DNA from: Aestuariivita sp.
GTDB taxonomy: Bacteria; Pseudomonadota; Alphaproteobacteria; Rhodobacterales; Rhodobacteraceae
Direction of reading: 5' to 3'
DNA: 64,000 bases
Assembly: GCF_021404545.1 (NCBI RefSeq)
Contig: NZ_JAAWWD010000007.1
Location: 1-64,000, forward strand
Under the pieces are notes generated by a model. The model worked only from the letters and a program-made list of their open reading frames with translations, was not told where the DNA came from and did no database searches. How positions within the stretch are numbered: the first letter of the stretch is position 1; each line of letters opens with the position of its first letter. Shown here one piece after another: positions 18,075 through 26,730 of this stretch. The position numbers were made by a program, and so were the translations under genes.

Positions 18075-18329
18075 ATGACACGTTTCGCAATGCCTGCCGC
18101 CGCCCTTCTGATCGCAACCCTCAGCGCCGGCGCCGCCGCTGCCAGCAGCTTCCATTCGGATCGTGGATATGACGACGCACGCAGCTATGCTGTCTCCCAG
18201 TCGGTCGGCGCGGTTGCCAAAGCCGCCACCACCCTCGATCAGCGTGCCGACACATCCAAAGGATCTTTCAAAGGGTTCAACAAGAAATTCGGCTCACCGG
18301 ACCGCAATTTCGAATCCGGCCGTCGCTGA
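18075..18329 (+). CDS. Small secreted protein of unknown function
   Basis: 84 aa. Signal peptide (FAMPAAALLIATLSAGAAAASS); mature peptide of about 60 residues, basic at its end, with GSFKGFNKKFGSPDRNFESGRR. No family recognised. The start ATG is preceded by AAGGA at about 9 nt; the track start 22 codons upstream is proline-rich and unlikely. It stands alone between the IS5 remnant and ychF. Confidence 0.6.
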   Translation: MTRFAMPAAALLIATLSAGAAAASSFHSDRGYDDARSYAVSQSVGAVAKAATTLDQRADTSKGSFKGFNKKFGSPDRNFESGRR

Positions 18330-18694
18330 TCGCGCAACATCCCCACTCACCGGACAGTTACCCGCGTGCCCGTCCCACGGGCGCGCGGTTTTACGTTGCG
18401 GCAGGGCGGCGGACTTGCCGGTGTTGCTTGCCTGCTCGCCCTGGCAAAGCCTTTGCCGACAGCCATCGCGAACCGAGCCGCCCGGGCAGCAGAGGCGCGG
18501 CGCAACGATCGTGAAAGATTGAGTTTTCCGATCGTCGCGCACCTTGTCCGCCTATGCGATACTGTGGACGGATCAAACCCATCGCATCTCAGCGCAGGAT
18601 CGCGCCCCGTGATCGCGCATGCAGCGCGAAAGCCAAAGACCTGTTCGGCCCGGATCGCATGCCTGTGGCATGGACAGCCGGTCAGGCCACCCGA
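18330..18694. other. Intergenic region, no gene recognised
   Basis: 365 bp between two genes that converge on it. Contains a short hairpin CATGCC-TGT-GGCATG near 18658-18672, about 25 nt past the ychF stop, which could be part of its transcription end, but no T-run follows. ORFs in this stretch are Arg-rich and lack recognisable features. Confidence 0.4.
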
Positions 18695-19792
18695 TCATGT
18701 GTTGAACAGGAAATGCAGCACGTCGCCATCCTGCACCACATAGGCTTTGCCCTCGGCCCGCATCTTGCCCGCCTCCTTGGCCGGTTGCTCGCCCCCCAGC
18801 GTGACGTAATCGTCATAGGCAATCGTTTCGGCCCGGATGAAGCCTTTCTCGAAATCGCCATGGATCACGCCGGCGGCTTGTGGTGCGGTGGCGCCAGCCG
18901 GGATCGTCCAGGCCCGCGCCTCTTTCGGTCCGGCCGTGAAATAGGTTTGCAGATCCAAAAGCGCATAGCCTGCCCGGATCAAGCGGTCGAGCCCCGGCTC
19001 GGCCAGTCCCATTTCCTCCAGAAACATCGCTGCCTCATCCGGTTCAAGCTGCGCCAGCTCTTCCTCGATCTGCGCGCTGATGATGACATGGGCATTGCCC
19101 TCGGCCGCGGCCATCTCGGCCACTGCGGCGGAATGCGCATTGCCTTGCGCGGCCTCTGCCTCCGAGACGTTGCAGACATAAAGCACTGGCTTGGTGGTCA
19201 GAAGCTGGAGCAGGCCCCAGGCCTTGGCATCCTCGGGATCCACTTCCACGGTGCGCGCGGGCTTGCCGTCTTCCAGCGCGGTCTTGGCGGCTTCCATCAA
19301 GCGCTGTTGCTGGACGGCCTCCTTGTCGCCACCGCGCACCTTGCGCACGATGTTCTGGAGGCGTTTTTCGATGGATTCCAGATCGGCCAGCATCAACTCG
19401 GTCTCGATCGTTTCGGCATCGGCCACCGGATCGACCCGCCCCTCGACATGCGTGACGTCGCCATCCTCGAAACAGCGCAGCACATGGGCAACGGCATCCA
19501 CCTCGCGGATATTGGCCAGAAACTGGTTGCCCAGCCCCTCCCCTTTGGAGGCGCCTTTGACCAGCCCGGCAATATCGACAAAGGTCATCCGCGTGGGAAT
19601 GATCTGCTTGGATCCCGCGATCTCCGCCAGCCGGTCCAGCCGGTGGTCGGGCACGGACACCTCGCCCACATTGGGCTCGATCGTGCAGAACGGGAAATTC
19701 GCGGCCTGTGCCGCGGCGGTCCGTGTCAGCGCATTGAACAAGGTGGACTTGCCCACATTGGGCAGCCCGACAATCCCCATCTTGAAACCCAT
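18695..19792 (-). CDS. ychF: Ribosome-binding ATPase YchF
   Basis: 365 aa, the usual length. Obg-like P-loop ATPase with G1 motif GLPNVGKST, switch region [11 protein letters not shown]3 [17 protein letters not shown], and a NVSEAEA element in place of the usual GTPase NKxD motif, consistent with ATP use. C-terminal TGS domain (about 280-365: [37 protein letters not shown]). It binds ribosomes and is linked to oxidative-stress response. It is usually close to pth and rplY; here they are about 9 kb away. Confidence 0.96.
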   Translation of the reverse strand: MGFKMGIVGLPNVGKSTLFNALTRTAAAQAANFPFCTIEPNVGEVSVPDHRLDRLAEIAGSKQIIPTRMTFVDIAGLVKGASKGEGLGNQFLANIREVDAVAHVLRCFEDGDVTHVEGRVDPVADAETIETELMLADLESIEKRLQNIVRKVRGGDKEAVQQQRLMEAAKTALEDGKPARTVEVDPEDAKAWGLLQLLTTKPVLYVCNVSEAEAAQGNAHSAAVAEMAAAEGNAHVIISAQIEEELAQLEPDEAAMFLEEMGLAEPGLDRLIRAGYALLDLQTYFTAGPKEARAWTIPAGATAPQAAGVIHGDFEKGFIRAETIAYDDYVTLGGEQPAKEAGKMRAEGKAYVVQDGDVLHFLFNT

Positions 19793-19943
19793 TCGCAGCC
19801 CTTTCGCTCTGATCCGATCCGCGACGCGCTTCTATCAGCCCTGCGGCGGGGCGCAAGCCGGGCCATCCACCCCCTGGATCGGGGTGTTGCACCTCGCCAT
19901 CCAAGGGACCATACTGACCCTCTTTGGATGATCGACCGCTATT

Positions 19944-20498
19944 ATGAAACGACACTCATTTACCCGCTCCGTTCTGCTCGTCTGCCTGCTTGCGACACCT
20001 GCCGCCTCTCAAGAAATGATGCTGGGGGTGGGCCATGCCGACTATGCCCGTCAGGGCACCGATACCGGGATCCTCAGCGCGACCTACCGGCACACCCCGT
20101 TCTACCAGGGCGACAAGCTGGCCCTGTCGTTTGGCGCCCATGTCAGCGTCACCGGCGAGAGCGACGTTTATGTGGCCGCAGGGCTCTACGGGCGCTGGGC
20201 CTGGCCCTCGGGATGGTTTGTCGATCTCAGCCTGATGCCCGGGCTCTACGATGCGGCCTCACCCGGCAACGATCTGGGCACAACACTCAATTTCCGCTCG
20301 CTCTTGGGTGTCGGCTATCGGTTCGAAAACGAGCGGATCCTTTCGGTGGCCGTTTCTCACAAGTCAAATGCGGGCATTGATACGTTCAACCCCGGTGTCG
20401 ATGCGCTGCTGGTCCGGTATCATGTCCCACTCAAACACGCCCGTCGGACCCGGGCGCGGCGCCAAAAAATCACCAGGCCCTGGCCGAAGTCGCATTGA
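19944..20498 (+). CDS. PagL-like lipid A 3-O-deacylase (acyloxyacyl hydrolase)
   Basis: 184 aa. Signal peptide (SVLLVCLLATPAASQ) and an eight-strand outer-membrane barrel. The PagL signature is clear: SHKSNAGIDTFNPG, with catalytic His139 and Ser141. The third catalytic residue, Glu in PagL, appears to be Asp153 here (NPGVDA). Members remove the 3-O acyl chain of lipid A in the outer membrane. Downstream of the last strand (RYHVPL) is a basic tail of about 20 residues that is not expected for a barrel. No strong Shine-Dalgarno precedes the ATG. trpA follows 54 bp downstream. Confidence 0.75.
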   Translation: MKRHSFTRSVLLVCLLATPAASQEMMLGVGHADYARQGTDTGILSATYRHTPFYQGDKLALSFGAHVSVTGESDVYVAAGLYGRWAWPSGWFVDLSLMPGLYDAASPGNDLGTTLNFRSLLGVGYRFENERILSVAVSHKSNAGIDTFNPGVDALLVRYHVPLKHARRTRARRQKITRPWPKSH

Positions 20499-20552
20499 TT
20501 TCCCCCCGACCATTTGGCAGGACGGCACGATCCCATCAGGACGAGGCCGCCC

Positions 20553-21344
20553 ATGACCCGCATCGACACCAAATTCGCTGATCTCAAGGCACGCAACAAA
20601 AAGGCCTTTGTCGCCTATGTCATGGCGGGCGACCCCGACCTGGCTACCTCGCTGGAGCTGGTCAAAGGCCTGCCAGAGGCCGGTGTCGACATTATCGAAC
20701 TTGGCCTGCCTTTCACAGACCCCATGGCCGACGGACCCACGATCCAGCGCGCGGGCCAACGCGCCCTCGAAGGCGGTATGACCCTTGCCAAGACGCTGGA
20801 AATGGTGCGCGATTTCCGCCAGAGCGATGACAGCACGCCCATCGTATTGATGGGCTATTACAACCCGATCTACAGCCGCGGCGTCGACCGCTTTCTGGCC
20901 GAAGCGAAAAAGGCCGGGATCGACGGGTTGATCATCGTCGACCTGCCCCCCGAAGAAGATGCCGAGCTGTGTCTTCCCGCGCAGGAGGCAGGCCTCAATT
21001 TCATCCGCTTGGCCACGCCGACTACCGACGACAAGCGCCTGCCCCGGGTGCTGCAAAACACCTCCGGCTTTGTCTACTATGTCTCGATCACCGGCATCAC
21101 GGGTGCTGCCGAAGCGCAAGCCACCGATGTCGGCCCCGAAGTGGCACGCATCAAATCGCAAACCGATCTGCCGGTCATCGTGGGCTTTGGTATCACCACG
21201 CCCGAGCGCGCCAGAACCATCGCCCAGGTCGCCGATGGCGCCGTTGTGGGCTCGGCCATTGTGGCACAGATCGGCGCAGGCAAGCCGGTGAGCGATGTGC
21301 TGAACTTCGTGCGCGACCTCGCAAACGGTGCTCATACTGCCTGA
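20553..21344 (+). CDS. trpA: Tryptophan synthase alpha subunit
   Basis: 263 aa TIM barrel cleaving indole-3-glycerol phosphate to indole. Catalytic Glu49 (IIELGLPF) and Asp60 (DPMADGP) sit at the classical positions; phosphate-binding loops GFGITTPE and GSAIV are present. The start MTRIDTKF is chosen over the 13-residue-longer track start. It is separated by about 12 kb from trpB and trpF, which are on the other strand. Its 3' end overlaps the convergent MaoC gene by 13 bp. Confidence 0.96.
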   Translation: MTRIDTKFADLKARNKKAFVAYVMAGDPDLATSLELVKGLPEAGVDIIELGLPFTDPMADGPTIQRAGQRALEGGMTLAKTLEMVRDFRQSDDSTPIVLMGYYNPIYSRGVDRFLAEAKKAGIDGLIIVDLPPEEDAELCLPAQEAGLNFIRLATPTTDDKRLPRVLQNTSGFVYYVSITGITGAAEAQATDVGPEVARIKSQTDLPVIVGFGITTPERARTIAQVADGAVVGSAIVAQIGAGKPVSDVLNFVRDLANGAHTA

Positions 21345-21775
21345 CGGCGCCGGAGCATATGGGTGGCCCGGTATGAGGCCACAAGTACATCGTCCTGATT
21401 GACGGTATCATATTGCAGCTCGACAAAGCCCCGGTCGGGTTTGGAGCGAGACGCGCGGGCGTCCACGACCTCGGCCCGCACGTGGATCGTATCGCCCGCA
21501 TAGACCGGCTTGATCCAGCGGACAGTCTCCATGCCCGGCGACCCCATCGAGCTTTGCGACCAATCGCTCGCTTCAAGTGTGAGGTTGAATGCGGTCAGGA
21601 TCGTATGGAACCCGCTGGCAATCAGCCCAACATAAGGCGAGGCGCGCGCCGCCGCCTCATCCAGGTGAAAGGGTTGCGCATCCCACTCCTGCGCAAAGAC
21701 CTTGATCGCGTTGGCCGTAAGCGTCCGCGCACCTGTCTCAAAGCGAAACCCAACCGGCAAATCGTCAAAGAACAT
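21332..21775 (-). CDS. MaoC-like (hotdog-fold) dehydratase
   Basis: 147 aa. MaoC/hydratase 2 fold: [11 protein letters not shown], then the active-site region [16 protein letters not shown] with the usual D..P.H.D pattern and a substrate loop SGFHT. Probably an enoyl-CoA hydratase or related acyl-CoA enzyme; the exact substrate is unknown. The ATG at 21775 is preferred to that at 21781 because AGGGGGG lies 6 nt before it. The ends of this gene and trpA overlap tail to tail. Confidence 0.82.
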   Translation of the reverse strand: MFFDDLPVGFRFETGARTLTANAIKVFAQEWDAQPFHLDEAAARASPYVGLIASGFHTILTAFNLTLEASDWSQSSMGSPGMETVRWIKPVYAGDTIHVRAEVVDARASRSKPDRGFVELQYDTVNQDDVLVASYRATHMLRRRQAV

Positions 21776-21784
21776 GCACATCCC

Positions 21785-21812
21785 CCCTGCTTCTTCTCGC
21801 TCTTAAATACGA
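21785..21812 (-). repeat. Degenerate copy of the AGAAGAAG 3'-end repeat
   Basis: On +: CCTGCTTCTTCTCGCTCTTAAATAC, the GCTTCTTCT..AATA core without hairpins. It lies about 118 nt past the marR stop and in that gene's sense orientation, between marR and the MaoC gene. Confidence 0.4.
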
Positions 21813-21929
21813 AAAACTCCACCGCACACCAGATGCGCGGAACCACGAGAAACGCCACAGACCGGACCAGAGCGCCCATCGCACGGAATGTGCAAAAAAC
21901 AAGGCATGCGCGGCACGCGCTCTGCGGGA

Positions 21930-22421
21930 TCATCTCGCGTTGCGAAACTCGCGGTCGCGCGGGCCTTCTGCGTTGCGATGGGCATCCAGAAACACCCGCA
22001 TGTCCGTCAGAACGGGCAGAATACCCAACACCCGTTCCAGATCCATGCCTGCCACCAGCTGTTGAAAATCCGGCTCCAGATCCGCAATCGTCCGATCGCG
22101 CAAGGTACGGCCCGCCTCGGTGATCCACACACATTTGCTGCGCCCGTCGTTCGGGTTGGGACGCACCTGGACCAATCCATGCTTTTGCAGGCCCGATACG
22201 GTATGCGTCATCGAGGTCTTGGGCACCTGAAACGCCCGCGCCAGCTCGACCGGTGTGCGCCCATCGGCCACCCGGATCAGATGATTGAGCACCGAGAAAT
22301 GGGGCGCGATCAGCCCTTTGGGCAACCGCGCCTCCAGCAGGGTCCGGCTGAGCTGTTCGATGATCCCGATTTCGTTGAACACCTGAAACAACGCTGTCGG
22401 GTCCCCCGGGCTGTCAGACAA
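21930..22421 (-). CDS. MarR-family transcriptional regulator
   Basis: 163 aa. Winged-helix MarR domain: PHFSVLNHLIRVADGRTPVELARAFQVP, TMTHTVSGLQKHGLV style recognition helix, and wing NPNDGRSKCVWITEAG. The start is TTG at 22421: GGAGG lies 6 nt upstream and it overlaps the nitroreductase stop by 8 nt, so the two are translationally coupled. The longer track frame begins inside the nitroreductase gene. It probably controls the coupled oxidoreductase; its ligand is unknown. Confidence 0.82.
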   Translation of the reverse strand: MSDSPGDPTALFQVFNEIGIIEQLSRTLLEARLPKGLIAPHFSVLNHLIRVADGRTPVELARAFQVPKTSMTHTVSGLQKHGLVQVRPNPNDGRSKCVWITEAGRTLRDRTIADLEPDFQQLVAGMDLERVLGILPVLTDMRVFLDAHRNAEGPRDREFRNAR

Positions 22422-23550
22422 TCTTTTCCTCCAAAGGCCAACGCGGACTTGCCCCCACTTGGGGGCCATATCCTATCCGTGCGAACATTTGCACGATCCC
22501 GCCCTCGGGCGCCAGCCTGCCGTGGATCTGGTCATAAAGCACCGCCATCTCCGGGTACTCCTGCAATGCCTGGCTCAGCGGTTGTATCCCCAGCCCCTCA
22601 GCCGTGGCCGCAAGATTCAACCGGACCCAATCGCGCCCTGCGGAGATCTGATCGGCGCGGGTGTTGCTGGTGGTCACCTGCCACAGATGTCCCATCGCCG
22701 TTTCAGCATTCGCATAGACCGCCTTGAGCCCCTCGGTATAGGCCATGCTCTCACGGTTCAATGCGGCCTCGCGAGTAAAGGTGCGGGTCAGGGCCATCGC
22801 CTCGAACATCGGGCCCGAAAAGTCGATGCCGTCTGGGTTCGCGTTCACCTCCCGGCGCCCGATGCGAAACAGATCCACACTCTCCTTATAGGTTCGCGGT
22901 GTCTCGATCTCGATCCGCAGCGCTTCGCGGCTCAGCTCCCGCAATGCACCGATATCCTGTGGGTCCACAGTTCCCGCGACCTGCGTCGCGCGTGCCGCAG
23001 CCAGGACCCGGTCCAGCACCGAGCGGTCAACCGGGCGCGCGACGTCGAAGGGCTCTTTCAGCGTCCGGCGATGCGGAACCTGCGCAAACAGCGGATCGCG
23101 CGCCGCCTCGGTCTCAACGAACCGGCACAGCGCCACGGGCCGCGCATCGAGCCGGTCCGGGGCGGATCCTTCGGGGAAAACCACCGTCTCGACCGCCAGA
23201 CCCTCTTCGAGGGCCGCCATCCGCATCACTTCCAGAAAACACCCCAGCCCGATTACGATCTGACGGCTGAAGGGATCCGTATGTGGCAAAAGCCTGTCGC
23301 CGTCGACATAGAGGGCAACCTCACCCGGGGTCGCGATATCGACCTTCCAGGGTTGCCGGTTGTGCGGGTTCGGCGCCAGGATCGCAAAGCTCAGCGCGCG
23401 CAAGCGTGGGTCGTCATAACCGCCCGCCAGGCTCCAGGGCGCAATTGCGGCCTGCGGTGTGCGGGTGACGGCGATCGCGGCCGCAGAGGTTGCAGCCAGG
23501 ATCGTGCCCCCGCCGATCAGGGCGAGGGTCTTGCGACGGGACAGCGTCAT
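22414..23550 (-). CDS. Acg-family FMN-binding nitroreductase-like protein, Tat-exported
   Basis: 378 aa. The N-terminus has a twin-arginine signal (SRRKTLALIGGG followed by an Ala-rich stretch), predicting export of a folded, cofactor-loaded protein. The body resembles nitroreductase-fold Acg/Rv3131-type proteins: PNPHNRQPWKVD near the N-terminus and RADQISAGRDWVRLNLAATAEGLG later. Substrate unknown. Coupled to the marR gene and divergent from lldD. The 136-bp divergent region has an AT-rich stretch containing the palindrome CGATATCG. Confidence 0.72.
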   Translation of the reverse strand: MTLSRRKTLALIGGGTILAATSAAAIAVTRTPQAAIAPWSLAGGYDDPRLRALSFAILAPNPHNRQPWKVDIATPGEVALYVDGDRLLPHTDPFSRQIVIGLGCFLEVMRMAALEEGLAVETVVFPEGSAPDRLDARPVALCRFVETEAARDPLFAQVPHRRTLKEPFDVARPVDRSVLDRVLAAARATQVAGTVDPQDIGALRELSREALRIEIETPRTYKESVDLFRIGRREVNANPDGIDFSGPMFEAMALTRTFTREAALNRESMAYTEGLKAVYANAETAMGHLWQVTTSNTRADQISAGRDWVRLNLAATAEGLGIQPLSQALQEYPEMAVLYDQIHGRLAPEGGIVQMFARIGYGPQVGASPRWPLEEKIV

Positions 23551-23686
23551 GAGTGTGCTCCATTATAAAATACGATATCGAACTATCTAGCGTGATATTG
23601 GATTTCTTTCAAGTGGGGAAAATGTGCCCCATTGAGAATCCGGGCCGACATTGGTAACCCAGCCTGACCAAAGGGAAGGGACCGAC

Positions 23687-24853
23687 ATGGCTGTCATCAC
23701 CACCATCGAAGATCTGCGCCGTCTTTATGAACGCCGTGTCCCCCGGATGTTCTACGATTACGCTGAAAGTGGCAGCTGGACCGAGCAGACCTTCCGCGAC
23801 AACAGTTCCGATTTCGACGCGATCCGCCTGCGCCAGCGCGTTGCGGTCGATATGTCGGGCCGGTCCACCAAGACCCAGATGATCGGTGAGGATGTGGCCA
23901 TGCCCGTTGCCCTCGCCCCCGTGGGCCTGACCGGCATGCAGCATGCCGATGGCGAGATGAAGGCCGCGCGTGCCGCCGAAAAGTTTGGCGTGCCCTTTAC
24001 GCTGTCGACCATGTCAATCAACTCGATCGAGGACGTGGCGGGATTTACCTCCAGACCCTTCTGGTTCCAGCTCTATACGATGAAAGACGAAGACTACGTC
24101 CGCCGCCTGATCCAGCGCGCCAAGGACGCAGGCTGTTCGGCGCTGGTGATCACACTCGATCTGCAAATCCTCGGTCAGCGGCACAAGGATCTCAAGAACG
24201 GCCTTTCTGCTCCGCCGAAACTCACGCCCAAGACGATTGCCAATCTGATGACCAAATGGACCTGGGGCATCGAAATGCTCAGCGCCAAGCGCCGCGAATT
24301 CGGCAATATCGTGGGCCATGTGGATGGCATCTCCGACGCGTCCTCGCTGGGCGCGTGGACCGCCGAACAGTTCGATCTGACGCTGGATTGGAACAAGGTC
24401 GGAAAACTGATTGAGATGTGGGGCGGCAAGGTCATCCTCAAGGGCATTCTGGATGCCGAGGATGCCAAAATGGCCGCCAAGCTGGGCGCCGATGCGATTG
24501 TGGTCTCAAACCATGGCGGGCGCCAGCTCGATGGGGCGCTCTCGTCAATCCGTATGTTGCCGCAGATCCTCGATGCAGTTGGCGACAGTGTCGAGGTGCA
24601 TCTCGACAGTGGCATCCGGTCGGGCCAGGATGTGCTCAAGGCCGTGGCGATGGGCGCCAAGGGCACCTATATCGGGCGCGCCTTTGTTTATGGGCTGGGC
24701 GCGATGGGTCAAAAAGGCGTCACCACAGCGCTTGAGGTCATCCACAAAGAGCTCGACATCACCATGGCGCTTTGCGGAGAGCGGTCAGTGCAGGATCTGG
24801 GTCGCCATAACCTTCTGGTGCCACAGGATTTCGAAGGTCAATGGCAACAGTGA
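23687..24853 (+). CDS. lldD: L-lactate dehydrogenase (FMN, quinone-dependent)
   Basis: 388 aa. FMN-dependent alpha-hydroxyacid dehydrogenase: ITTIEDLRRLYERRVPRMFYDYAESGS at the N-terminus, catalytic base His in VSNHGGRQLDG, and FMN phosphate site DSGIRSGQDVLKA..GRAFVYGLGA. Oxidises L-lactate to pyruvate, feeding the respiratory chain. The start is at MAVITTIED with GGGAAGGG just upstream. The length suits LldD; mandelate or glycolate oxidase are related alternatives. Followed at 22 bp by a sulfotransferase-like gene. Confidence 0.9.
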   Translation: MAVITTIEDLRRLYERRVPRMFYDYAESGSWTEQTFRDNSSDFDAIRLRQRVAVDMSGRSTKTQMIGEDVAMPVALAPVGLTGMQHADGEMKAARAAEKFGVPFTLSTMSINSIEDVAGFTSRPFWFQLYTMKDEDYVRRLIQRAKDAGCSALVITLDLQILGQRHKDLKNGLSAPPKLTPKTIANLMTKWTWGIEMLSAKRREFGNIVGHVDGISDASSLGAWTAEQFDLTLDWNKVGKLIEMWGGKVILKGILDAEDAKMAAKLGADAIVVSNHGGRQLDGALSSIRMLPQILDAVGDSVEVHLDSGIRSGQDVLKAVAMGAKGTYIGRAFVYGLGAMGQKGVTTALEVIHKELDITMALCGERSVQDLGRHNLLVPQDFEGQWQQ

Positions 24854-24875
24854 GCCGATTGACCGGGACCGGCCC

Positions 24876-25502
24876 ATGTTGATTTTCTCGCGCCAGAACC
24901 TTGCCTATTTCGCGGTCCCGAAAACCGGGAGCACAGCGGTAGAACTGGCCCTGAAACCCAAGGCTGACATCATCTTTGCCAAGGGCCGAAAGCACACGCC
25001 GTTGATGCGGTTTGATGCCAAGATCGCGCCGTTTCTGGATGACGCGTTCGATCTGCGACCAGAGCGCGTGGCGGTGATTCGCGACCCGGTAGAGCAGCTT
25101 TCCAGCTGGTATCGTTATCGGACCCAGGCGGCGCTGCGCGGCTCGGACAACAGCACCGCCCATCTCAGTTTTGATCAATTCATTGCCGATGTGATCTCGG
25201 ACGACCCACCACCCCATGCGGGCGTCGGCAGCCAGTTCCGCTTTCTGACCGCCAGCACAGGCGAGGTTCTGGTTCACAGGCTGTTTGCCTATGAACGCCA
25301 ACCCGCCTTTCGCGGCTTTTTGGAAGAGCGGTTTGAGCAGGCGCTTGATTTCAAGTCGAAAAACGTCTCGCCCCAGACAGATACTCCGCTGGAGCCTGCC
25401 ACCCGCACGAAACTGCGCGCAGCCCGCGCAGCGGAGTTTGCACTTTATGACCGGCTGATGGCCGCCGACGGCATGCTCACCTTTACCCCCGGTGCCTCAT
25501 AG
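24876..25502 (+). CDS. Sulfotransferase-like protein
   Basis: 208 aa. PAPS-binding signature at the N-terminus (FAVPKTGSTAVELAL, the 5'-phosphosulfate loop) and VAVIRDPVEQLSSWYRYR (3'-phosphate site), as in Sulfotransfer_2 proteins. Acceptor unknown. The reported ORF begins in the lldD gene in another frame; MLIFSRQ is the first plausible start. Probably co-transcribed with lldD; its end overlaps the convergent MFS gene by 6 bp. Confidence 0.78.
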   Translation: MLIFSRQNLAYFAVPKTGSTAVELALKPKADIIFAKGRKHTPLMRFDAKIAPFLDDAFDLRPERVAVIRDPVEQLSSWYRYRTQAALRGSDNSTAHLSFDQFIADVISDDPPPHAGVGSQFRFLTASTGEVLVHRLFAYERQPAFRGFLEERFEQALDFKSKNVSPQTDTPLEPATRTKLRAARAAEFALYDRLMAADGMLTFTPGAS

Positions 25503-26636
25503 CTGCCGCGCTAAGAGCGGTATCAGGAAGACGGCCACCCCGACCATTACAACGCCCACCAACAGAAACGAGGCCGAGAGCGATGCCACTTCGGCCACGC
25601 CGCCCATGATGGCAGGTCCGAAAACAAAGGCGGCATATCCAATGGCCGAAGCGCGGGCCAAGGCTGTCACCCGCTGACGCGGCGGCACGCTGCGCCCGAC
25701 GATCCCCATCGCCAGCGGCAGCACCAGGGAAATCCCGAGCCCCATAATCCCGAATCCGGCTTGTGCGACCAAAGGCGTGCCCGCCAGCGCCGCCAATACG
25801 GATCCTATGGCCGCAGTCAGACAGGCCACGATGATCAGCGTGGTATCCCGGAAGTAACGCGCCAGTTGATGCCCAAAGAGCCGCCCGATACCCATGGTCA
25901 ATCCCAGGATCGCAGGTCCCATCGCCCCGGCGGTGGCATTGCCGCCCAGCTCCCGCTCGATATGAAGCGCGGACCACCCTTCCACCGCCGATTCGGTGAA
26001 AAACGCCGCCAGCACCACCAGACCGCCAATTAAAACCAGGCCCGTGGGGACGGCAGCATCGGTTTTGCCCACCTCTCCGCTTAGGTCGGCCTGGGGCGCG
26101 CGCATGAAAACACACATTGCAAGGATTATCATTGCCACCACGCCAAAGACCGTCAGCGGGCTGAACCCGGCTTCGCGCGCAAGACCGGTGGCCAGCGCTG
26201 TGCCGGCATAGGCAAACGAGAAGATCGCGTGATTGAGGCTCATGAGCGAGCGTCGTTCTGCCGCCTCCACCTCGGATGTACGGGCGTTCATCACGATATC
26301 CGATACGCCCGAAATCGCAGACAAGACCAAGAACACAAGAACAAAGCTGACAACCCCCGGTGAGATCGCCAAGAACAAGAACGACACCCCCAGGAGCGCC
26401 GAAGTAACCGAAACCGATTGCGCACCCAGCCACCGGTCCACCACGGGCGCGATCCAGACCGAGGCGATCGCACCCAGCGAGGCCAGCAGGAACACCACCC
26501 CGAACACCGCGTCCGACGCGCCGATCTGGGTTTTGATCACTGGCACTTGTGCAGCGAAACTGGCCCAGACCATGCCTTGTGCGACAAAGGCCAGCGCGGG
26601 CGCGCGCAATCCGGGAATGGGGGTCAGGAACGGCAT
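25497..26636 (-). CDS. MFS transporter, about 12 membrane segments
   Basis: 379 aa, hydrophobic throughout. The first half has WIAPVVDRWLGA in the loop 2-3 position and GVSDIVMNARTSEVEAAERRSLMSLNHAIFSFAY; the second half has a repeat-like ARASAIGYAAFVFGPAIMG. This suggests the group of MFS carriers with the NxR-x-E-x(n)-SLNH motif related to sugar and small-molecule permeases. The substrate is not predictable. Monocistronic, divergent from the next MFS gene (94 bp). Confidence 0.82.
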   Translation of the reverse strand: MPFLTPIPGLRAPALAFVAQGMVWASFAAQVPVIKTQIGASDAVFGVVFLLASLGAIASVWIAPVVDRWLGAQSVSVTSALLGVSFLFLAISPGVVSFVLVFLVLSAISGVSDIVMNARTSEVEAAERRSLMSLNHAIFSFAYAGTALATGLAREAGFSPLTVFGVVAMIILAMCVFMRAPQADLSGEVGKTDAAVPTGLVLIGGLVVLAAFFTESAVEGWSALHIERELGGNATAGAMGPAILGLTMGIGRLFGHQLARYFRDTTLIIVACLTAAIGSVLAALAGTPLVAQAGFGIMGLGISLVLPLAMGIVGRSVPPRQRVTALARASAIGYAAFVFGPAIMGGVAEVASLSASFLLVGVVMVGVAVFLIPLLARQL

Positions 26637-26730
26637 CCGTCAGCCCATGACACAAGGGTCGAGTGCGGCGCAAGAGGGGCTGCAAAAAATCCCTTGACCT
26701 CAACCGGGCTTGAGCAATTAGGCAAGGAGC

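Noticed and set aside
19867-19886. CACCCC-CTGGATC-GGGGTG upstream of the PagL-like gene, as a third copy of the CCCCCTGAAC palindrome
   Set aside because: Shares only the C and G runs; the TGAAC core is absent.
23551-23686. A defined MarR operator in the nitroreductase/lldD divergent region
   Set aside because: Only a short CGATATCG palindrome is clear; not enough to call a site.
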